64,000 nt of DNA, taken from Anniella stebbinsi. Lineage: Eukaryota > Chordata > Lepidosauria > Squamata > Anniellidae. The notes beneath the pieces are model-generated. The model did no database searches, had not been told where the DNA came from, and saw only the letters and a list, made by a program, of their open reading frames with translations. Position 1 is the first letter of the stretch. The number at the start of each line of letters is the position of its first letter. Below are positions 22,518-32,400 of this stretch, in pieces. Location of the stretch: positions 278,636,310-278,700,309 of the forward strand of contig JARDYH010000002.1 in the NCBI GenBank assembly GCA_029215795.1. The letters are read 5' to 3'. A program made the translations under genes and the position numbers.

Positions 22518-22650
22518 TAGGGTGACCATATGAAAAGGAGGACAGGGCTCCTGTATCTTTAACAGTTGCACAGAAAAGGGAATTTCAGCAGGTGTCATTT
22601 GTATGACTGCAGCACCCGGTGAAATCCCCTCTTCATCACAACAGTTAAAG
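22518..22650. mobile_element. Truncated hAT-like MITE, copy C
   Basis: Begins TAGGGTGACCATATGAAAAG and follows copies A and B to CATCACAACAGTTAAAGGTG, where it stops and unrelated sequence begins. Only one half of the dimer is present. Confidence 0.75.
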
Positions 22651-22654
22651 GTGC

Positions 22655-23398
22655 ACTAACCATGGCTAAAAGTATCATCTGACATGTGTCTGTAGTTAAG
22701 GGGCCATGGTTAAGGGTTTAAGGCATACAGCTTCCAGTACAGAGCGGCCTAACTAGGCAGGGCCACGCTAGCCAGCGGGCTCTATGGCTATTGTGGATTG
22801 CTGATTGATACACTTGCTGCAGCTGCCATTTTGTGCTTTTGCATTACTTTTTGGAGCAATTTTTGCTCTTAGCGGAGCATTTTTACAGTAGAGCTTTTTA
22901 AATCCCTCCTTGCAATTTTCCCATACGAAGCATCCATTTCTCCTACCTCGTTGAAGCACCATGACACCCCTCAGGTTCGGATTACTGTGGCAGTGCTGCC
23001 TAATGACGCAGCTAGCGTGCCTGTCTCAGAAGGCTTCCACCTCCCTGTGATGACTGCAGAGGTATAGCAGACATGGTGATGCAGAAAGCAAGGAACTGCT
23101 CACTAAACGGGTTGATGCATGTATGTAATTGCTGATTTCATTGGTGCCTGCACTAAAATGACAGCCGTAACTGCCACGGCTCCTAGCGCTAGGGCTGCTG
23201 GGATACGGGGTGGATCACTTGGAGGAATCAGGTGCTCCACTAACCACTTTGTGGTTAGCGTGTGGTTAAGGAAAACTTAACCACAAAAGGGTTAACAGTG
23301 TCATCTGCAAACCTTCCACATGTGGTTAGCGTTAACCACAGATGAACACGGTTAAGCTAACCACAAAGCCCTGAGTGTCATCTGAACTAGGCCATCCT
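22655..23398. mobile_element. TIR-type repeat rich in TTAACCACA motifs
   Basis: The right end CTGAGTGTCATCTGAACTAGGCC resembles the ends of 41387-41637 (CTGAAGTGTCATCTGAACAGGCCC). The interior repeats GTGGTTAGC, TTAACCACA and CCATGGTTAAG in both orientations. The left end is unclear. Non-coding. Confidence 0.45.
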
Positions 23399-23689
23399 TC
23401 ATGATTTTGTCAGAGCCAAAGAATTTCTTTTGTTTGAAGAAATTAGTATAGTGAATTATTTACATGTGAAGGTTTTCTCTTTGATGTGAACACATTTGTT
23501 AATTTTAGATAATTTGCTTGATGCCTTTCTGCTTTTTTATTATATTGCAATATAGTACATACTACTTAGGCCCTTCTAACCTATTAGACTTTAGGACCCT
23601 CATACCTTTAATCTGGGCCTGACTGGGCACTGCACTTCTGCTCCAAAGTCCTGCTTCGTGCAGCCAGAAATGCTACTTGAGCATCTAAT

Positions 23690-23815
23690 CCAGCTTTTCC
23701 CAACCTGCCCCCTGCAGATTTTATTGTACTATAACTCCCATCAATCATGACTGTTAGCTATGCTGCTTGAGGTGAATGGGAACTGAAATCAACATCTGGG
23801 GACCCCAGATTATAA
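23690..23815. repeat. Palindromic repeat (ACAACTCCCATC-type)
   Basis: TTTTCCCAACCTGCCCCCTGCAG...ACTATAACTCCCATCAAT pairs with GGTGAATGGGAACTGAAATCAACATCTGGGG. Diverged member of the 12722/16287 family. Confidence 0.5.
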
Positions 23816-24744
23816 AAGACTGGATTTGAGGCTGCATTTGCACATGCAGAGTTAAGCATTTGTTTTCACCAAAAAGTTGTTTTAATTAATAAAACACAGA
23901 GAGAAAAGCATCAATAAATACAGACAACTGAGGAAGAGAAACAAAAGCAGAATATCTCTGTATTCTGGGTTTGAATTGGTAATAGTTTTTTGAATTCCCT
24001 CTGACAGTTGTCACCTTCCTTATATTCGTATTTGGACTCAAACCATAGCCAACAGCATTTCTCCCAGAGTAGGTGAATTCTCTCTGACCATATATATTCA
24101 TTCATCACTTGCCTGTAGAGCACTGACTGATTTAACCAGTGAGGCTCCATCTCTGGCTTCGTATCCCCGTGCTGACACTAACAGCTGCATATTGAGTGTG
24201 GTTGTCTGCACAGGAACCCCTAGAAGCAAGTACTTGCTCACTTAGAGGCTCACTGCTATTTGGATACTTGTGTTGGGTTCCTTTCTAGACAATTGTACCC
24301 AGCACACAAACATCAGACAGGTCTGGGGCTAGCACAGGGATGCAATTTCGGAAGTGGGACAAGAAACACGTCTGCTTCCCTACATGGGTTTGGGAGGTGG
24401 AATTTTGATTTGAGATTCTTGGCCAATGAGGACTGGAGGTTGGGAATGTCATCGGAAGATTTGGGACTGGCCAATGGAGAAGCTATATTAGCTTTGAAGC
24501 TTGCCCTTCCAAGTGATATGCTAATTACACAAGGCAAATGAGGCAAGAAAAGAATAACTGGGTGTTTATCAAGTGTGAGTGGGAAATGAATTGCGAACTG
24601 AACAGATGTGAGACAGCCTCCTGGGATACGCTTGTGGTTTTCTGAAAGGTGAATCATTAGCTTGCTCTCATGGAAACTGGGGCCAGTTTTAACTTACAGA
24701 TAGCTGGAGTCTCAAAGTATAAGCAAAAAAAGGGGAGCTAGGAA
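23816..24744. other. Intergenic, nothing recognised
   Basis: Unique-looking sequence; no splice-bounded coding exon or named repeat seen. Confidence 0.4.
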
Positions 24745-25015
24745 ATCTATGTGGCAGCCCCTCAAATCTTTGAAGAGACATATCATAGCGCCTCTTAATC
24801 ATCTCTTCTTCAGGCTAAGCATATCCAACTCCTTCAACCTTTCCTCATAAGATGGTCTCCAGGACCCTCACAATGTTCTTCACCCCCTTCTCCATGTTCC
24901 AGTTTGCCAGTATTTTTCTTAAATTGCAGTGCCTAGAACTGGACACAGTACTCCATACAAGGTCTGACCAAGGCAGAATAGAGTGTACTTATCCATTATG
25001 TACTTATCCAACGGT
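24745..25015 (-). mobile_element. CR1-like LINE 3' fragment
   Basis: CTTCTTCAGGCTAAGCATATCC, CAACTCCTTCAACCTTTCCTC, GGTCTCCAGGACCCTCAC and GTGCCTAGAACTGGACACAG, in this order, are the signature of a CR1-type LINE C-terminal/3' region in reverse orientation. It is 5'-truncated and degenerate. Confidence 0.7.
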
Positions 25016-25586
25016 AAGTGTTATGAAATGGAAGCCAGAAATTTCCAAGAACACATTCTCATTTCTCACTACAAACAGTAGCAACTAAAATGGGCACTGT
25101 ACAATTTCACTATCCTGGGAGTTGCTTCATGCCTACGTGTTGTCTTGTGTAACTAGCATAATGAAGAATTGTAAATCTTCTCTCCTCTCTTCTTCTACGT
25201 GCCCAAAATGTGACATGCTGGTCCAGTTGCCAGAATTATATCAAGATTCATTCATACTAAAATAGACTGTTAGTTCCTTGGGAAAGCAATTACGAAAAAA
25301 GAGAGGCTGGCTTTTATTGCTTGGTATGTATAAATGATTTAATTTGAGTTATTTCAATAATTAACTTATCCAACACCACCTTTGCAAGTACAAAGTTGGA
25401 TCATTTAAAGGAAAAACACATACAAATGTAGTGACATATATAAAAATGCAAAATGTTTCACTCTGTGAGGTAATCGGGGAGGAAAGATTTCAAGAGAACT
25501 ACATCTGGGTAAAATGTTGTTTCTGTGTATCTGCCTTTTTCTGGATTACTAGCTTTTTAAACGTTTAGAATTGTATTACACTGAAT
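25016..25586. other. Intergenic, nothing recognised
   Basis: AT-rich, unique-looking. Confidence 0.4.
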
Positions 25587-25594
25587 GACTTATA

Positions 25595-26202
25595 GAGCTC
25601 CATCACGCCAGCGATTTATTACACTCTGGCCATGCCTGGTATGTATTTTTGCAGCGCAGTACTCACATGACGTCGTCCCTGTCCTGCGCTCATCTTGCCT
25701 CTTCCCCTCCCTTTTCCATCTTATTTTGGAGCAGGGAAAGTCCATTCCCCCCTCCGTGCGCAATAAAGCCTCTCCTCCCTCTCGTGTATTGCTGTTGTTG
25801 CGCGATCCCATTTTTTTGTTGGGGGCGTGTGTGTTGAAGGACAGTCTTGCGGACAAAAGAGGTGGGGTGGTCCACTGCTCAACTGCTCAACCATGAAGGG
25901 GGAAGGAGAGAGGGCACCTGAACACCCCGTGGAGAAGGCGAGTGAGGCTGCCGCTGCCCGTGCCTTGGTCCCATTCAACTCTTTGGCTCTTACGCCTGAG
26001 TAGGCATGTCTAGGTTTCCTGACTAAAACAATGTCAGCTTCCCCTTGCCATACCAACATTGACCACAACCTTCTCCAAAAACTAATTGTAATACTTTCTC
26101 TTCACTTATATTGTTTGATATGATCTTAGGGGAAAGCATAGTGTGTTGTTTTACTATAATTGCTCAGTTTCAGGTTGCCGTACTACTGTATTTGCACAGA
26201 AA

Positions 26203-26242
<40 letters not shown>

Positions 26243-26450
26243 TAACTGCAGGAGTAACGAGAATGTAGGGGGTGGTGTGGGAGATTTAGCCAGCATAGTA
26301 GCAATACAGGTGAAAAGATACATGAGCTGAAATAGCTCAACAACACACAGTCATGAAAGTGCCCAGCACTCAACTCATTAAGGAAACGGAGGGGGAAACC
26401 ACGGATACAAACCGGGGGGGGGGGGGGAAGTAGGTGTGATGGAGCCCATA
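25595..26450 (+). mobile_element. Non-autonomous TIR element, CTCCATCACACC family, copy 2 (reference copy)
   Basis: Ends GAGCTCCATCACGCCAGC and GTAGGTGTGATGGAGCCCATA, flanked by a perfect 8-bp target duplication GACTTATA (25587-25594 and 26451-26458). 8-bp duplications are typical of hAT transposons. The interior matches parts of 3394-4091 and 6480-7021. It contains a (TA)n run at 26206-26237 and a G run at 26414-26427. No transposase frame. Confidence 0.8.
26206..26237. repeat. (TA)n microsatellite
   Basis: About 16 TA units inside the element at 25595-26450. Confidence 0.95.
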
Positions 26451-26673
26451 GACTTATATTGCTGAAGAAATACTTCAGAATTAAAATAGAAATTAAGAAA
26501 AATAAATGCAAATCTCTTTTACATACTCCTTCCTCAGCATCAATTTGTTGTATATTTAAGAAAATATAAGGAAATGCATTGAAAATAAAAATAATTATAT
26601 AAACTACATTTTGATTTAGAAAAGACCACATAAACTTCTTTGGAAAAAACTCCCATGAGTGTTTGGACAATTG

Positions 26674-26856
26674 TAGAGATTGAAGGCCTGGAAAAAAATG
26701 GAAAAATTCAGGAAAAAATGGTTTTTTCCCTTTTTTTTTTGAAAATTTGTATTTTTTCCTGGAAAAAAAGGGGGGAAATGGAAATTCGGGGGGAAAAGGG
26801 GGGGAAACATTTTTTTCTGAATTTTTCTGGTTTTTTTCCGGGCCTTCACATCTCTA
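26674..26856. mobile_element. Low-complexity MITE (TAGAGAT...ATCTCTA ends)
   Basis: TAGAGATTGAAGGCCTGG and CCGGGCCTTCACATCTCTA are inverted ends around an A/G-rich then T-rich interior that is almost pure homopurine/homopyrimidine. No clear target duplication. Confidence 0.6.
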
Positions 26857-27214
26857 GCAAGTGTGATTTTTTTTACCTTATTTCATAACTGAGGATGTTC
26901 CTGGAATGGCCTGAATATTTTCACTGTACACTCTACAGTGCAACATATGCCAGGCCTGAGAGTCTCATGTTGTTTCTGAAAATAAATAGATTAACAAATG
27001 TCCATACTCTCTTGTGGTGATCATGACAGTTATAAAGTCTTGAGCCACCCTTGACAACGTAGAGTATGGATGTTGAAGTCCCACAAAAACTAAAGACTGT
27101 ATTCAAAGGATAATAGGGTGGTTTCACACATGAGCTTAGGGTTTGTAGGTGGTCAACTTTCTCCTGACAAACTTACAGAGAAAGATAACTGGTACTGATT
27201 ATATAGTGCAGGGA

Positions 27215-27345
27215 TAAGCATTGTGGCTCACCAGATGTTTTGACTTATAACTCCCATCAGCTGTAGCCAGCATAGCCAGTTTTGGAGGATGATAGGAGTT
27301 GTAGGTCAAAACATTTGAAGGACAAAAGTGGCCCACTTCTGCAAT
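27215..27345. repeat. Palindromic repeat (ACTCCCATCA family)
   Basis: GACTTATAACTCCCATCAGC...GATAGGAGTTGTAGGTCAAAACATTTG forms a hairpin. Same family as 16287 and 28420. Confidence 0.6.
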
Positions 27346-28251
27346 AGTGTATCAGCTAAAACAAATCTCCAGCTTTGCTAACAAAAGGATGACTACTTAA
27401 AAAAAATCTGCCTTACAAAGAAGCCTGTGAGTTCCTATTAGTGCTACAGACAGATCTGAATAACTGCTGGCTTATATATTTTCAAAGGGGGGAAATACCA
27501 TTGATTTTTGTCCCAGTATGCTCTGGTGAAACCTGCGATCCTTTGCCTGAGCAGGACGCAAGCTAACCCAATTAATCTGCAAAGAACATCATGCAACACC
27601 ACTTTAAGATAGTTAACATATTACAGATGGGTCTGCTACCATGCCCTCTCAACATATTTTCTTAACCCAGGGTTCCATCCAGGATCTGCTTTAGAACAGC
27701 TCCACTAACAGAAGGTGCCTCCACCTGATTTTATGAGAACTCCCTCCCTACTGCATTACAGCTCACCCTATTCATCGGTGTCCTGTGACTCTATGTGTAG
27801 CATTTTCAGGGGGTTCGATAAGGCTGCCCTGGTGAGGGTGGAATGGGAAATCCTTTTCCACCAGTCCAGTTGCACACACCTAGATCTGGATCCAATACCT
27901 AACCTTTTTCTTATTTTGGTTTGAATTGAAAGAATTCTGTGAAATTCAAAGCTACCTCACTGTTTTGGATTTTTAGTTGATGCTAACGAAGTTCTTATAA
28001 CTTTCCTGTATTTTTTTCTAATAGACCAACTACTATCAGCCTGAATATTTTGCTCAATATGGTTGTTGAAAAAAGGTACACTTTTTTTCCATAGCCAAGT
28101 GCTTTATTGGGCTATTAGGACATGTCATAATTGGTGAAATTTCTACATTAGCACAATTTGTTCTGAATATAAACTATGATATGATATTAATTCCTGTGAC
28201 ATCAGGAATTTGCTGTATATTCATTTCCTCTATAATTTGCTAACTTTCAAG
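27346..28251. other. Intergenic, nothing recognised
   Basis: No exon or named repeat seen. Confidence 0.4.
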
Positions 28252-28325
28252 CTGCAATCCTATACAATTGAACTCAGTGAGACATACTTTTGAGTAGACA
28301 TACATCGGATTTCGCTGCCAAATTT
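28252..28325. repeat. Half of the GCAATCCTATA palindromic repeat
   Basis: GCTGCAATCCTATACAATTGAACTCAGTGAGACATACTTTTGAGTAGACATA. A further diverged piece lies at 28739-28790 (AAGCCTACACGTGTATACTCAGAAGTAAATCC). Fuller copies are at 47366, 54148, 57735 and 62967. Confidence 0.6.
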
Positions 28326-28419
28326 GTAATTGCTTACACAGATTAGAATCCCTACACCAGACAGAAGCATGTACTAAATGGAGGGAAAAGAACACAGCCA
28401 TTATTTTTAATTATAGCAG

Positions 28420-28545
28420 GGATTATAGCCCTCCATATATCATTGGACTCCAGTTCCCATCAACTCCAGAGAACATGGCCAACAGTTACAATAGTTGGGA
28501 GTTGTAATTTAACATCTGGAGGAGCATAGGTTCCAGATCCCTGAT
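28420..28545. repeat. Palindromic repeat (ACTCCAGTTCCCATCA family)
   Basis: GGATTATAGCCCTCCATATATC...CATCAACTCCAGAGAACATGGCC pairs with GTTGGGAGTTGTAATTTAACATCTGGAGG. Confidence 0.6.
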
Positions 28546-28849
28546 TTATAGCTTAACTGGGGTGGGGGTGGGGAATCATCAAACAAACATGAAAACAAAC
28601 AAAATCCCAGAACAGATTAAAATTCACATCAAATTCAATAAATAATCCCCCTCCCTCACTTTCCTGAATTCTGACTTAACCCTGCTGAGCTCCAAAATAG
28701 GCAGGTGTCTAAACTGCGTTCAGGCTTTATTTACTTTACACTGCAAGCCTACACGTGTATACTCAGAAGTAAATCCTGTTGGACTCAATAGTTTGGCAGC
28801 TAATACAAAGGAAGAGTTTGGGGCAACTAACCCACATCGTGCATACCTA

Positions 28850-29225
28850 TTTTCTCACGGGACCTTAAGGGAGGCGCTCTGCTCAGGGACGGAGCCTACC
28901 GGCCTGCCGCCGCCTCCCCAAGAGGGGGGAAAATGCTCTCCCATCCCGTCAGTTTCAGGGGCAACAATTTGCCGACTCCCCAAGTTAGGGGAGCGCATGA
29001 TGTATCCGCCTAGACAATGACAGAGTCTAATAACAGGGAGTCGTCCCCCGGCCAAGAACGGTACAATGCGGCCCTTTCGCCACCCGGTTCCTTCGGGCTC
29101 CAGTTATGGTTTCCGAGAGGGCTCTTCTAGCTGAAGGACGCCGCTGAGGAGAGGCCTAAGTGTTCCCTGCTTCCTCCCGAGAACCGACCGAGGCCGCTCC
29201 GCTAGAAGCGGGTAGGCTCGAAGGT
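28850..29225 (+). promoter_or_regulatory. FRA10AC1: FRA10AC1 CpG-rich promoter and 5' UTR
   Basis: GC- and CpG-enriched block in an AT-rich neighbourhood, continuing to about 29420 in intron 1. There is no TATA box, as expected for a housekeeping CpG-island promoter. An in-frame stop (TAA, 29157-29159) lies upstream of the start ATG. The human gene has a polymorphic CGG repeat in this region (the FRA10A fragile site); here the longest comparable tract is only GCCGCCGCC near 28907-28915. Confidence 0.65.
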
Positions 29226-29258
29226 ATGGAGCCGCCCAAGATGAAGCTCTCCAGTGCT
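29226..29258 (+). CDS. FRA10AC1: FRA10AC1 coding exon 1
   Basis: Encodes MEPPKMKLSSA and ends in phase 0 at GCT|GTAAGT. The ATG at 29226 is the first in frame after a stop at 29157; a second in-frame ATG is at 29241. Human starts in the next exon, but that Met is absent here, so exon 1 must supply the start. Confidence 0.8.
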
Positions 29259-29445
29259 GTAAGTCGCAGGCCTTTGTCGCGGGACGGAGAGCTGAGGTGT
29301 AGGAAGGGCCCCGGTGGGAGGGAGGAGGAAGCGCAGGGCCGAGACGGTCGCCTAGTGACCGGGAACGTGCGTGGCGCTCCGTTCTCCCGGCAGAGAAGGG
29401 CTGGGAAGTCGCTGATTGTGGGTCGGGTGGGATTCGTTTGCCCAG

Positions 29446-29476
<31 letters not shown>

Positions 29477-32400
29477 ATAAAGAATAATCGGGGAAGTGTG
29501 TGTATGTACGTATGTAATCGTACCCCTACCCGTAAGACCGCTTCACACGTGCAGCTTACATCTGTATTTTGCACATCCCGCATCTAAAGTTCGAGCGGAA
29601 GAGAGCTTTGCACGCATAATATGAAACGCTCTTTAAAAAATAATTCGAGGGGGAAATCTGCAGCGCCTAGAGGTAGAAATGTGTGCGTGTGATGGATAGA
29701 ATACCGCTTGGATCACGGAGGTCTGCCTGAGGAACATTCAAATCCTCACTCATCCGGTTGAAGCTCACTGGGTGACCGTGGATTAGTCGCTACTCCATGG
29801 GAGTATTGTAAGATTAAATGGGCATAATGTCATGTATAGCACCATGAACAGCTTGGAGAAAAGGCAGAATGCACATAAAATAAATGCATTTTATTTTAAA
29901 ATAGCGCTGTTTCGCTTCATACTCAGCCTTAGCATCATTCCCACCTACATTTAAAAAAGGTGCATTTAGGGTGCAATCCTATGCATGTTTAGACAAAAAT
30001 AAAATAAAATCCTACAACTCCCAGCATGGACAGCTGGGGAATGCTGGGAGCTGTAGAACTATTTTCTGTCAAAACATGCATAGGTTTGCATCCTTAATGT
30101 TGTATTTAATCCGCTTCACTAGCTGTATTTAGACTTCACCTGAATGCAGGTGGTCTAAATTGACACTGTATAGGGGTCTGGGACTTGTAAATTCTGTCCC
30201 CAGCATCTGTGGGTACACAGGTTCCTCTTCAGACAACACGCAAAAGTGTGAAAAGGAGTCTTAAGTATGTTCTTCTGAATATGTTCACAAGCTTCTGCAT
30301 AACCAGGGAACCCTGCCTTATAGTTCTGCTGAATGCACTTAGAAGCCCCTTTCAGCCCCTTGTGTGTAATGCATGAAGATCTGAAGAGAAACCTAATTAT
30401 CCAGGGACATTGGAAGCAGGGCTTTCATGTGTGCTCCTGCCCTCTACGCAGTTACAGACCACACATATTAAGGTGAACTCCTGGATAGGGCTACTAAGAG
30501 TGATATAAACTACTTATGCATGATCATTCTAATTTTTTAAATTTAGATTATTTATTTACTGCCTAAAGAAAAAGATCCCAGGCCAGTTTACAATTAAAAA
30601 ATCACATACAATCTTGTTTGTACTCCACTTTAATCCAAAATAACTGTTTTCCCCTGGTTCCATATTCAGAACTACTACTTCAGATTAGAATTCTAACTAC
30701 ATCCTCATGTGTAGTTAGAATTGGACAACAAATTAGGGTGGACAAATGTTGCCATTTTGCCACACTTTTTAAGTAAGTTACATACATGATGAGGTTCATT
30801 GAAGAATGTTAAAGGCTGATTAACCTGTGTGTCCTGTTGCAGAACTGACCCGGGACTCATCTACACCTTCAGCCCTTTCGAGAGGGAGAAGGGATGATCA
30901 CGAGGTTTCCCACGTTTGCAATTGTTGTTCACGGGGCACAATCGAGGGAATTTTTCCTCATGTTAAGGAGAGCCGTTGCGGGAGGACGTATGTCCCGTGA
31001 TGGCACTTCCGACGTGTATCGGCAGAAGTGGGCTGGACTAGACAGATGGGTACGGGGCACAGAATTATTATTTTTAATAATGAACAAACACAAACATACA
31101 GCAACACAAGGGGGATAGGTACTTTGTCGAAATTGCGCTATTGCGCATCAATACGTTTGTCTAAAAAAAAAAAAAAAAGACAGTCAGTGATGAAACATGA
31201 CGATGCCCATGCACAGTCCCCTGACAGCGGGTTGGCTGTTTGCTGAGTCAGGAACTCGCAAAGGGGGCGACACACCAGCCAGGGACTTTGGGATTGTTGC
31301 AAGAGATGGGGAAAAGCCACTACAAAACCAGTCAGCGATATTCCAGAAAAACTGAGCAGTCATCCCGAGATCACTGCAGGAGTAGGTGAACATCATGTGC
31401 CTGGTAGGGACGACCTTGAAATTATTCAGGAATAAATGGCTGGTGTAGATGGCCCCTCAATCTCATTATAAATTAAATGTCTCTTGTGTTAGATCTGTAT
31501 TGAAATACCATGGAAAAACATGCAGAGATTGTTAAGAACCTACACTAAACTGCAAGAGGAAGTAATTCTTTATCAGCAATGCTAGGAATAACAGCAGAGA
31601 AATAACCTGTCATTGCCAGAGTCTGGAAAACATGAGCAGAAAGGAACGTCCAGGTACTTGTAAAGGTAGTTGTAGCTTGTTCTGCAGGCTACAAGTACCT
31701 CTGGAGTGATGAGTAATAGAAAGTGCTGTGAGAATGCTTCATAAGAAAGAGTGCCTGTCCTAGTTACTCTGATACCACTCTTGTAGTCCCTGCTCTTTCA
31801 TGTAGATTAATGGTCACACCCTAGGTTTGTGCTGTCAGTCACAAATGTATATGAAAATCTTCTTTTCACTCATAAGCCTTTATTGAAAATAGGGGGAAAA
31901 TATATACCCCTTTACCACTATCATTGTATGGCATTTTCCAAATCAGATGTGCAGCTTACATAATAGAGAATGACTTTATTCTCGGGGGAAATGGTTAACT
32001 TTTTCGTAAACAAACTGAGGCTGGATGCTAGAGTGTATGTAAAGAAGAAGTATTATGCAACCTTTAAAAAAAACTTTATGTATCCGTTCTACTTAATAAA
32101 TACCATATTTTCATGTTGAAGGGTTTTTTTTTAATTGTAAAGTTATAATCATAGACACATGCCTAGCTGGAGAGGGCTGTGGCTGCTTGTGTGAAGGGGA
32201 AAATTGGAAGTCGGCTGTATGATCCAGCACTAGATGCCTCAGTGCTGAGCTTATGACATGGGATTGCCTTGTAACATCACCTCTGACTTTTCATTTGCTA
32301 AGTAATGTAATTGGAGAGCATAGATCATTGTACTTTTGCTGAACAGGTGTGATCTGAATGACAACCAGTCAGTCAATGAAATAATTATCTCACATGTTGG

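Noticed and set aside
29160..29225. Non-ATG extension of the FRA10AC1 frame upstream of 29226
   Set aside because: The frame is open back to the TAA at 29157 but has no ATG, and the sequence resembles 5' UTR.
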